The notes under the pieces: generated by a model
The model's input: the letters and a program-made list of their open reading frames with translations, nothing else
Told to the model about the DNA's origin: nothing
The model's database searches: none
Part shown: positions 7,235 through 13,673 of the stretch, piece after piece
How positions within the stretch are numbered: position 1 is the stretch's first letter
Layout of the letters: every line of letters begins with the position of its first letter
Assembly: GCA_946575275.1 (NCBI GenBank)
Contig: CAMNZV010000004.1
Span: forward strand, 1-21,185
Length of the DNA: 21,185 nucleotides
Reading direction: 5' to 3'
Source: an uncultured Clostridium sp.
GTDB taxonomy: Bacteria > Bacillota > Clostridia > Clostridiales > Clostridiaceae
Position numbers and translations under genes: made by a program

Positions 7235-8084
7235 ATGAGTGAAAATTGCAATCAAAGCTGCAGCAGTTGCTCGGAGGACTGCGCAGAAAGAAAAGAACAA
7301 AAAAACGGATTTCTCCGAGAAACTGCACGAGATGAGCAGCATTAAAAAGGTCATTGGTATTGTTAGTGGAAAAGGAGGAGTAGGAAAGTCACTTGTTACC
7401 TCTATGCTTGCAGTTACTATGAATAGAATGGGTTATCATACTGCCATTCTTGATGCAGATATTACAGGACCTTCTATTCCAAAGGCATTCGGAATTCGGG
7501 AAAAAGCCACTGGTAGCGAATTTGGCCTATTCCCTGTTAAAACAAAGACCGGCATTGATATTATGTCTGTTAATTTACTTTTAGAAAAGGATACTGACCC
7601 TGTTGTATGGAGAGGACCAATAATTGCTGGTACAGTTAAACAGTTCTGGAGTGACGTTATTTGGAGCGATGTGGATTTTATGTTCATCGATATGCCGCCG
7701 GGTACCGGTGATGTTCCTCTTACGGTATTCCAGTCCATTGCTGTTGATGGGATAATTGTCGTAACCTCTCCTCAGGAGTTGGTTTCAATGATTGTTTCTA
7801 AAGCTGTCAAAATGGCTGAAATGATGAATATCCCTATTATTGGTCTAGTAGAAAATATGTCCTATTTTAAATGCCCGGATAACGGCAAGGACTATCAGAT
7901 ATTTGGCGAAAGCCATATAGAAGAAATTGCTAAAAAGCATAATTTAAAGGTTCTTACTAAACTACCTATTGACCCGAAAATTTCAGCTGCCTGTGACAAG
8001 GGCATGATAGAACTTTTCGATGGCAATTGGTTTGATAGCACATCAAAATTACTGGAGGAAAGACTTGAGGAAAATAAAAAGTGA
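7235..8084 (+). CDS. Mrp/Nbp35-family FeS carrier ATPase, frameshifted near its start
   Basis: This is a P-loop ATPase of the Mrp/ApbC/Nbp35 family, which carries Fe-S clusters to target proteins. The ATG at 7235 (GGAG seven bases before) opens a frame with C5-x3-C9-x2-C12-x3-C16, the Cys-rich start seen in clostridial members. That frame ends at TAA soon after a run of seven A (7299-7305). The rest lies in the +1 frame: FSEKLHEMSSIKKVIG, Walker A GKGGVGKS, a W-R-G-P-I motif, IDMPPGTGDVP and ENMSYFKCP. Removing one A joins the two frames exactly at E-Q-K-T-D-F. A GTG at 7239 gives an open frame, but its first 24 residues are only an out-of-frame copy of the Cys motif. This could be a sequencing error, a true lesion, or slippage on the A run. 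It ends in a four-base overlap with the next gene. Confidence 0.85.
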
Positions 8085-8545
8085 GTGAACATTCAACATT
8101 AGCAAAAGAATTATTCACAAAAGGATACAATTGCTCTCAATCGGTAGTGTTAGCCTTTTGTGATGAAACAGGACTAGACTCAGAAACAGCACTGAAGATT
8201 TCTTCCTCTTTTGGTGGTGGAATGGGAAGACTACGAGAGGTATGTGGAGCAGTCAGTGGAATGTTCATAGTTGCAGGAATGCTAGATGGGTATTCAAATC
8301 CTTTAGATAGAGTTGCCAAAACTTAGCATTACAAGCTGATTCAGTCACTTGCAATGAAATTTAAGAATGAAAATAAATCATTCATTTGCAGAGAGCTTTT
8401 AGGTTTATCTGTTGATAGACAAAGTCACATACCAGAAGAAAGAAACGAAGAGTATTATAAAAAACGTCCCTGTGCAGAACTTGTTGAGCATGCAGCAGAA
8501 ATATTAGATGATTATATTCAAAATAAAAAATTGGAGGAAAAAACA
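8081..8545 (+). pseudogene. C_GCAxxG_C_C family redox protein, interrupted by TAG
   Basis: This is a protein of the C_GCAxxG_C_C family, small putative redox proteins of anaerobes. The first part has YNCSQSVVLAFCDETGL, SSFGGGMGRLREVCGAVSGM (the GCAxxG-type centre) and ends K-T at an in-frame TAG (8324-8326). Right after it the same frame continues HYKLIQSLAMKFKNENK, ICRELLGL and KKRPCAELVEHAAEILDDYI, which is the normal C-terminal half with its two cysteines. Only one codon is wrong, so this is a nonsense mutation (or a read error), not a frameshift. TAG is used as a normal stop elsewhere in the window (10241-10243), so recoding is unlikely. GTG 8081 overlaps the Mrp stop. Its own stop is missing, and the frame runs on into the NifX-like gene that follows. 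Confidence 0.8.
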
Positions 8546-8905
8546 ATGATGAAAATAGCAGTAGCAAGTGAAAAGGAAAGGGTAACAGAGCATTTTGGGC
8601 ATTGCGAAGGGTTTATGATTTTTGACACCGAAAATAATCAAATTGTCAAAAGCGAAACCATTGCTAACCCCGGACATAAACCTGGATTCCTGCCTAATTT
8701 TCTTGCCGATCGTGGTGTAAATGTCATCATCAGCGGTGGTATGGGCGGAGGTGCAGTTGAGATTTTTAATGAAAGGAACATCGAGGTTATTGTTGGAGCA
8801 AGAGGTAATGCCAAAGCAGCAGTAGAAGCATACTTGAAAGGCTCTTTAAAGTCGACTGGTTCTGTTTGCCATGAACATCAGCATCATGATGAATGTGGCG
8901 AATAA
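8546..8905 (+). CDS. NifX/NifB-type cofactor-binding protein, copy 2
   Basis: This is a second member of the dinitrogenase FeMo-cofactor/ORP family, about 119 residues. It begins MMKIAVASEKERVTEHFGHC, where F-G-H-C is the usual ligand-bearing motif. The body has FLADRGVNVIISGGMGGGA (about 52-70), NERNIEVIVGARGNAKAAV (about 76-94) and a His/Cys tail CHEHQHHDEC that could bind metal. TTGGAGG (8531-8537) stands eight bases before ATG 8546, so it is translated on its own. There is no stop between it and the broken C_GCAxxG_C_C frame, so readthrough would yield a fusion. It differs from copy 1 in having the histidine-rich cysteine tail, which suggests a different metal or partner. Last gene of the operon; a terminator follows. 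Confidence 0.87.
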   Translation: MMKIAVASEKERVTEHFGHCEGFMIFDTENNQIVKSETIANPGHKPGFLPNFLADRGVNVIISGGMGGGAVEIFNERNIEVIVGARGNAKAAVEAYLKGSLKSTGSVCHEHQHHDECGE

Positions 8906-8920
8906 AATATCACATTTATA

Positions 8921-8948
8921 TTGTGAAATAGTGCTTGTACGGTATAAT
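8921..8948 (+). promoter_or_regulatory. Putative promoter for the CGGC gene, embedded in a hairpin
   Basis: TTGTGA (8921-8926) and TATAAT (8943-8948) are 16 bases apart. The -10 lies in the loop of the hairpin listed next. The DNA dyad around the -10 could also be an operator. Confidence 0.4.
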
Positions 8949-8968
8949 TAGTGCAAGTACTATTTTTT
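8927..8968 (+). terminator. Terminator hairpin at the end of the ORP-like operon
   Basis: The 14-base arm AATAGTGCTTGTAC (8927-8940) pairs throughout with GTGCAAGTACTATT (8951-8964), with two G-T wobbles and a 10-base loop. It runs into a stretch of T. It lies 21 bases after the stop of NifX-like copy 2. Confidence 0.82.
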
Positions 8969-9000
8969 ACTACCATATATATAGAATTGGAGGTTTATTA

Positions 9001-9333
9001 ATGAAAGTTGGATTAATTAGATGTATGCAAACTGAGGATATGTGCCCCGGAACAACTGATTTTAAAGTGATGAAAGAGAAGAAATGCGCATTTGAAGGTA
9101 TAGAAGAGGAAATAGAAGTTATTGGAGTGAACACCTGTGGCGGTTGTCCTGGGAAAAAGGCAGTAACCAGAGCGGCTGAAATGGTAAAACGAGGTGCAGA
9201 TACTATTGTTTTGGCTTCATGTATAACAAAAGGAAATCCTATTGGATTCGCATGCCCGTACGCACAACAGATGAGGGCTGCAATTGAAAAGAAGGTTGGA
9301 GAAATAATAAAGATTATTGATTATACGCACTAA
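9001..9333 (+). CDS. CGGC-domain protein
   Basis: This 110-residue protein has the CGGC domain (PF08821 type), named for the motif seen here as VNTCGGCPGKKAV (about 42-54). Other cysteines lie at C8, C15 (DMCPGTTD), K-C-A-F, ASCITKG and FACPYAQQM, seven or so in all. This suggests metal or cluster binding. The family is found in anaerobes next to metal-handling and FeS genes and has no established biochemical role. The start ATG 9001 follows GGAGG (8989-8993) by seven bases. It lies after the terminator of the preceding operon and may have its own promoter within that hairpin, so it is probably expressed partly independently. Confidence 0.85.
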   Translation: MKVGLIRCMQTEDMCPGTTDFKVMKEKKCAFEGIEEEIEVIGVNTCGGCPGKKAVTRAAEMVKRGADTIVLASCITKGNPIGFACPYAQQMRAAIEKKVGEIIKIIDYTH

Positions 9334-9478
9334 TGGTAAAGGTATTTGTAAAATAACCTTTCACCGTTAACCGTTCTACCAAACGGACATATTGAGAGTT
9401 TACCTGCATTTACTGGACTCGTGGGTACTTGGAAAAAGCTAAAGAGACCTTAAGAGAGAATATGAAAGGGGCATTCAA

Positions 9479-10243
9479 ATGAAAAAAAAGGATTTGATGC
9501 ATGAAATTAAAAATCAATATATAGAAAAACAAGGGTATCACGATGTTACTCACACTCATCATCAAGGACATGAGTCAGCTTCACACGCTTCATGTATCAC
9601 TGTAGTTCCGATCTTTAATCATTTAGAAGGAGAACAGATGGAGGAAATTATGAAAGTAACGAAATCGACCTCTTTTAAAAAGGGTGAAGTAATTTACCGA
9701 GAGGGAGATATATCCGATTTATTATATATTGTAAGTAAAGGGAAAATTCGAATTTACCGTTTGTCTGAATCAGGAAAAGAACAATTAGTGAGAATATTAA
9801 ATCCAGGCGATTTCACTGGAGAGCTTGCCTTGTTTCGCGAATCAATTCAGGAAGCATATGCAGAAGCAATGAGTGATACCGATGTATGTATGATTAGTAG
9901 AAATGATTTGCAAGAATTTTTATTAAAGTACCCTACTATATCTTTGAAGATTTTATCGGAATTCTCTAATCGATTAGAAACATCAGAAAAACAAACAACT
10001 AGATTTGCCACAGAGAAGGTAGATACTAGATTAGCACTGTTTCTTGCAGAATGCATGGAAAGCGGAGATGGTCCAATGGAAATTGAATTGCCAATGAGTA
10101 AAAAGGATTTAGCCTCTTATCTAGGAACTACTCCAGAAACTATTAGTAGAAAGTTAGCTGACCTTGAAAATGAAGGATATATAAAACAAAAATCAGGTAG
10201 AAAGATTGAGATTTTGGATTTAGATGGATTGTTGTTGGTATAG
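9479..10243 (+). CDS. Fnr/Flp-type transcriptional regulator
   Basis: This 254-residue Crp/Fnr regulator has an N-terminal extension (1-45) rich in His (TYTH-like THTHH, Q-G-H-E) with one cysteine, C39, in HASCITVVPIFNHL. A cyclic-nucleotide-type barrel (about 45-160), a dimer helix and a C-terminal winged helix-turn-helix (about 205-237) follow. The recognition helix TTPETISRKLADLE has E220-x2-S223-R224, the E-x-x-S-R set that reads TTGAT half-sites in FNR. Two perfect FNR boxes lie downstream at 10305-10318 and 12623-12636. Only one N-terminal Cys is present, so the four-Cys [4Fe-4S] sensor of E. coli FNR is not possible. The single Cys, C137 and the His-rich segment suggest thiol or metal sensing as in lactobacterial Flp proteins. 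AAAGGGG precedes the ATG. Confidence 0.88.
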   Translation: MKKKDLMHEIKNQYIEKQGYHDVTHTHHQGHESASHASCITVVPIFNHLEGEQMEEIMKVTKSTSFKKGEVIYREGDISDLLYIVSKGKIRIYRLSESGKEQLVRILNPGDFTGELALFRESIQEAYAEAMSDTDVCMISRNDLQEFLLKYPTISLKILSEFSNRLETSEKQTTRFATEKVDTRLALFLAECMESGDGPMEIELPMSKKDLASYLGTTPETISRKLADLENEGYIKQKSGRKIEILDLDGLLLV

Positions 10244-10304
10244 ATGTGATAATATAAAGTAAAATAGTAGTAAAAATTATTAAAACATTTAAAAAAGACT
10301 AAAC

Positions 10305-10351
10305 TTGATTTAGATCAATTTAATTTCTTTCAATCTATAGTATTATATAAT
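10305..10351 (+). promoter_or_regulatory. FNR box and promoter of the Ric-like/P-type ATPase operon
   Basis: TTGATTTAGATCAA (10305-10318) is a perfect FNR consensus. A -10-like TATTAT (10341-10346) places the start of transcription so that the box is centred at -41.5, the class II activation position. TATAAT at 10346-10351 is an alternative and would give about -46.5. Confidence 0.8.
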
Positions 10352-10392
10352 CAAGATAAAGAAAAAATAAAACAAGAAAGAAGGAAAAAAAT

Positions 10393-10695
10393 ATGTCAAG
10401 ACAATTAAATTTTAATCAAGTAAAGGAAACTCATTTAAAAACATTAGCACAATATGTTCCAGTTGTAGCAAAAGTTCATGGAGGAAATCATCCAGAATTC
10501 TACCAAGTTCGTAAAGTATATGATGAACTTGCAAAGAAAGCAAAAGATGCGGGAGTAGAAAAGCCGGACTTAAAAGAGGAGTTTGTAAAATTACGTGAAA
10601 TCACAGATAATTATACAGTTCCAGGTGATGTATGCGAAAGTTATGAAGCAGTATATAACATGTTAGCAGAATTAGATAAAGCATATGAAGCATAA
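10393..10695 (+). CDS. Short Ric-like di-iron (FeS cluster repair) protein
   Basis: This 100-residue protein resembles the short proteins of Firmicutes named after RIC/ScdA/YtfE, which repair Fe-S clusters damaged by oxidants or nitric oxide with a di-iron centre. Visible features are H14 in KETHLKTL, H29 in KVHGGN and H33-P-E in NHPEFYQVRKVYDELAKKA, plus many Glu/Asp in two later helices (DLKEEFVKLREITDNY; YEAVYNMLAELDK). Full-length RIC has about 220 residues, so this is a one-domain form and its ligand set is incomplete by comparison. It is the first gene after a perfect FNR box and is followed 58 bases on by the metal ATPase, so the two should be co-transcribed. Repair function is inferred from family and context. 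Confidence 0.72.
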   Translation: MSRQLNFNQVKETHLKTLAQYVPVVAKVHGGNHPEFYQVRKVYDELAKKAKDAGVEKPDLKEEFVKLREITDNYTVPGDVCESYEAVYNMLAELDKAYEA

Positions 10696-10753
10696 AAGAA
10701 AATAAACAAAGCAATGAAAAGATATAAATAATCTAATAGGGAGGAGTATGAAT

Positions 10754-12607
10754 ATGCAAAAATTTATATTAGGAAGAAAAAACCATATTACAATAGTAAG
10801 TGCAATTTTAATAATAATTGCATTTGTCAGTAAATTAGGCTTCGAAAACGAACAAATAGCCATATGGGCATTAGTAATTGCTTCAATTTTGGGAGTTTCA
10901 CCTATTGCGATTCAAGCGTATCAAGCATTAAAAGTCAAAGTAGTTAGTATTGATGTTTTAGTTACCATTGCAGTTATCGGAGCCTTTATAGTTAGAAACT
11001 ACGAAGAATCAGCAATTGTTACATTTTTATTTCTATTTGGAGCTTATCTAGAACAAAGGACACTTAATAAAACACGTTCTGCAATTAAAGAATTAACTCA
11101 AATGGCACCAGAAAGTGCCTTAAAACAAGTGGAAAATGGTGAGTTTGAAGTAGTAGAAATAGATGAAGTTGATGTAGGAGATATTTTGCTTGTTAAAACG
11201 GGTGCAAAAATCCCAGTTGACGGTACAGTGTTAACAGGAGAAGGGCATATTAATGAAGCAAGTATTACAGGAGAAGCGGTTCCTGTAAGTAAAAAGAAAG
11301 ATTCGGGGCTATATGCCGGAACAATTTTAGAAAATGGAACTATTCAAATCACTGCTGATCGTGTAGGTGAGGATACTACTTTTGGTAAAATCATTGAGTT
11401 GGTTGAAGAAGCACAGGATTCAAAATCAGAAGCAGAACGTTTCATTGATAGATTTTCTAAATACTACACACCAGCTGTTTTAGTTCTCTCTTTTATTGTA
11501 TGGATATTTTCAAGGGATATTGAACTTGCAATTACAATATTAGTTTTAGGATGTCCAGGAGCATTGGTAATCGGTGTACCGGTTTCAAACGTCGCGGGGA
11601 TTGGCAATGGAGCACGTCATGGAGTCCTTCTAAAAGGTAGCGAGGTTATTAGTGACTTTAGCAGACTAGATACCATGGTATTTGACAAAACAGGTACATT
11701 AACAATAGGAAATCCAAAAGTAGCTGATAAAGAAATTTATGCAGATAATGTATATGAAGTATTAGGGTATCTAGCAAGTGTTGAAAAGGAATCAGATCAT
11801 CCATTAGCAAAAGCAGTTGTAGAATATATTGGAGATATAAAATTATATACAATTGAAAAAACAGATGTTGTAAAAGGTGGAGGAATTGTAGCTCATGTAG
11901 AAGGTCATAAAGTTGCAGTCGGTAATGTGGCACTAATGGAGCAAGAAAATATTCTTTTAAGTGAAAAAGCTCGTGCAGATATTGCCAGATTTGAGAAAAA
12001 TGGAAATTCACTTGTTTTAACATCAGTTGATGGTGAATTAAAAGCATTGATGGGTATTCGTGATCAAATTCGCCCGGGTGTAAAAGATGATCTTAAAAAG
12101 TTGAAAAAACTTGGTGTTAAAAATCTAGTAGTTCTTTCTGGTGATAACCAAGGAACAGTTGATTTAGTAGCACGTGAACTAGGACTTACAGAAGCTCATG
12201 GACATATGTTGCCAGAAGATAAAGCAACATATATTAAAGAGTTACAAGAAAAAGGTCAAATTGTGGCATTTGTTGGAGATGGAGTAAATGATAGTCCTTC
12301 ACTAGCTCTAGCACAAATTGGAATTGCTATGGGAAATGGAACAGATGTAGCAATCGAAACTTCAGATGTTGTTTTAATGAATTCAGATTTCAGCCGCTTG
12401 CCACATGCATTAGGTTTAACAAAAGCAACCGCTAATAACATGCTTCAAAATATTATTATTGCAGTAGGGGTTGTATTAGTCCTTCTTGCCAGCGTATTCT
12501 TTAGTGAATGGATGAACATGTCAATCGGTATGTTAGTACATGAAGCAAGTATATTAGTAGTGATTTTAAATGGTATGAGACTTCTTCGCTATAAATTAAG
12601 AAAATAA
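10754..12607 (+). CDS. P1B-type heavy-metal ATPase with a CPG motif
   Basis: This 617-residue metal-exporting P-type ATPase has no N-terminal HMA domain. Hydrophobic spans lie near 12-28, 37-55, 65-80 and 86-98. The actuator motif is TGEA (172-175, usual TGES). The transport motif in the sixth span is LGCPGALVIG (CPG at 267-269, where CPC or SPC is usual). The phosphorylation site is D311-KTGT, SDHP is at 347-350 and GDGVND at 508-513. The last span has HEAS (596-599) followed by N, recalling the HEGG/HEGS of P1B-4 pumps that export Fe or Co. ATG 10754 is chosen over 10748 because GGGAGG (10739-10744) then has normal spacing. It shares the FNR-controlled transcript with the Ric-like gene. The metal is unknown; ferrous iron is a reasonable guess from context, zinc is possible. 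Confidence 0.9.
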   Translation: MQKFILGRKNHITIVSAILIIIAFVSKLGFENEQIAIWALVIASILGVSPIAIQAYQALKVKVVSIDVLVTIAVIGAFIVRNYEESAIVTFLFLFGAYLEQRTLNKTRSAIKELTQMAPESALKQVENGEFEVVEIDEVDVGDILLVKTGAKIPVDGTVLTGEGHINEASITGEAVPVSKKKDSGLYAGTILENGTIQITADRVGEDTTFGKIIELVEEAQDSKSEAERFIDRFSKYYTPAVLVLSFIVWIFSRDIELAITILVLGCPGALVIGVPVSNVAGIGNGARHGVLLKGSEVISDFSRLDTMVFDKTGTLTIGNPKVADKEIYADNVYEVLGYLASVEKESDHPLAKAVVEYIGDIKLYTIEKTDVVKGGGIVAHVEGHKVAVGNVALMEQENILLSEKARADIARFEKNGNSLVLTSVDGELKALMGIRDQIRPGVKDDLKKLKKLGVKNLVVLSGDNQGTVDLVARELGLTEAHGHMLPEDKATYIKELQEKGQIVAFVGDGVNDSPSLALAQIGIAMGNGTDVAIETSDVVLMNSDFSRLPHALGLTKATANNMLQNIIIAVGVVLVLLASVFFSEWMNMSIGMLVHEASILVVILNGMRLLRYKLRK

Positions 12608-12622
12608 AAATAAATAAAATTC

Positions 12623-12664
12623 TTGATGTAAATCAATTTATTATAGATAATAATAGTATATAAT
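12623..12664 (+). promoter_or_regulatory. FNR box and promoter of the HMA gene
   Basis: TTGATGTAAATCAA (12623-12636) is a perfect FNR consensus. TATAAT (12659-12664) lies 22 bases after it, which puts the box at -41.5 for a start of transcription near 12671, the class II activation geometry. Confidence 0.82.
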
Positions 12665-12696
12665 ACAATTAACATAAACTAAAGGAGAGATGAAAA

Positions 12697-12930
12697 ATGC
12701 AAAAAGCAACAATTCAATTAGAAACATTAACATGTCCATCATGTATGCAAAAAATAGAAAATGGAGTTAAATCATTAGATGGAGTAGACAAAAAAAGCAT
12801 AAAGGTGCTATTTAATTCAAGTAAAGTAAGAGTGGAATATGATGATGAAAAAGTATCTATAAAAGATATTGAAAATGCCATCGATAAATTAGGATATGAA
12901 GTTATAAAATCTCAAGTAAAAGCTTTATAA
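12697..12930 (+). CDS. HMA-domain metallochaperone
   Basis: This 77-residue heavy-metal-associated domain has the metal-binding CPSC pair in ETLTCPSCMQKIENGV (about 10-25) and the beta-alpha-beta order typical of CopZ-like chaperones. In CopZ the motif is GMTCxxC; here it is TLTCPSC. The preceding P-type ATPase lacks its own HMA domain, so this protein is the likely trans-acting partner delivering metal to it. It has its own FNR-controlled promoter, separate from the pump transcript, which suggests different expression levels. AAAGGAGAG lies before the ATG. Metal preference is not readable from the motif. Confidence 0.87.
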   Translation: MQKATIQLETLTCPSCMQKIENGVKSLDGVDKKSIKVLFNSSKVRVEYDDEKVSIKDIENAIDKLGYEVIKSQVKAL

Positions 12931-13183
12931 AATAAGAGGGAATAAGTTTGGTTTTAATGATATCAGATGCTGGTTAATGTCATCTACGGTAAAGGACACA
13001 GTTACCAAGTTATAATGTCGTTGATATCTTCCCACACACGAAAGTCCATAGTGGATATGTTCTCACAAAGAGAATTTCTGATAAAAATATTTTGGTTACT
13101 AGTATTTGACAGCTATAACTTCCGCTCAAGCCATGTGGAGAGTGTTGTCTTGATGTCAAGGAAATAGCAGAGAGGAAAATGAA
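12931..13183 (+). other. Gene-poor stretch with possible methyltransferase-like remnants
   Basis: No intact gene is visible. A frame from 12967 to 13167 ends in S-H-V-E-S-V-V-L-M-S-R-K, which resembles the last residues of RlmD-type rRNA methyltransferases, and contains VDMFSQ about 20 codons earlier. Another frame nearby reads VVDIFPHT, also similar to that C-terminus. These could be decayed duplicated tails, but the match is short and may be chance. Confidence 0.3.
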
Positions 13184-13440
13184 ATGGAATTTGGTATGCC
13201 TACCCTAATAGAAATTGATGATTTTGAACACACATTAGAATTGGCAAACGAACTTTCTTTGAACTTTATAGAACTAAATATGAATTTGCCTCAATATCAG
13301 TGTGAAGAACTTGAACGCAACCTTTCTGTACTCAAATCTTATAAAGATAAATATAGAATCTAATATACTATACACTTAGATGAAAATCTAAATGTTTGTG
13401 ATTTCAATAATTTTCTGTTCTTTATCTATCAAATCTCATT
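13184..13440 (+). pseudogene. Sugar phosphate isomerase/epimerase-like fragment
   Basis: The ATG at 13184, with GAGAGG before it, opens MEFGMPTLIEIDDFEHTLEL and then ELSLNFIELNMNLPQYQ. This is the start of TIM-barrel sugar phosphate isomerase/epimerase proteins. The frame stops at TAA 13361-13363 after 59 codons, but the same frame then goes on YTIHLDENLNVCDFNN, which is the normal continuation (the T-I-H-L-D-E-N strand). Homology fades by about 13420 and the rest of the barrel, roughly 200 residues, is missing. So there is an internal nonsense codon plus a 3' truncation. It has no partner genes here and is a relic. Confidence 0.65.
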
Positions 13441-13673
13441 TACATTTTACCAAATATGTTGTCAAAAACATTTTACATACATTGAATGTAACATTAAAAC
13501 TTGACCCTCTGTAGCTGTTGTATTAGCCATTCTAAGTTGCACACCATTCACCTCGTTCATCTACAATATTTCCCATCTCATCCACTAAGAATTTAAACAG
13601 ATTTTTCTTAAACTATGTTCTTCCTATAATACCAACTGTCAGGAATACTAGAGAACATATCAATACCTAAAAA
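13441..13673. other. Non-coding stretch with repeats
   Basis: No gene is supported. ACATTTTAC occurs twice (about 13442 and 13468) beside a T-G-T-C-A-A-A-A-A segment, reminiscent of an insertion-sequence end but without a transposase. On the minus strand a short open piece (about 13545-13610) reads LFKFLVDEMGNIVDERGEW; I do not recognise it. A nested inverted repeat lies at 13614-13659 (TATGTTCT/AGAACATA outside, TTCCT/AGGAA inside), just after the ABC ATPase stop on its strand. Confidence 0.35.

Noticed and set aside
8324..8326. TAG as a pyrrolysine codon
   Set aside because: No Pyl genes in view, the position is not a known Pyl site, and TAG ends the Fnr gene normally.
3500..8900. A nitrogen-fixation cluster
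   Set aside because: NifU- and NifX-like proteins are present, but no nifH, nifD, nifK, nifE, nifN or full nifB; the companion genes fit the ORP type instead.
9352..9453. Short open frame reading LPAFTGLVGTWKKLKRP before the Fnr gene
   Set aside because: It has no start codon with ribosome site and no family I recognise; 33 codons open by chance is common. It could be a relic tail, but I cannot support it.
11658..12047. Minus-strand 129-codon frame inside the P-type ATPase
   Set aside because: Leu/His-rich antisense shadow of a clearly real gene, without a ribosome site.
12967..13167. 66-codon open frame as a real small gene
   Set aside because: No ribosome site and mixed similarity; the ending resembles an RlmD tail, so a relic is more likely than a gene.
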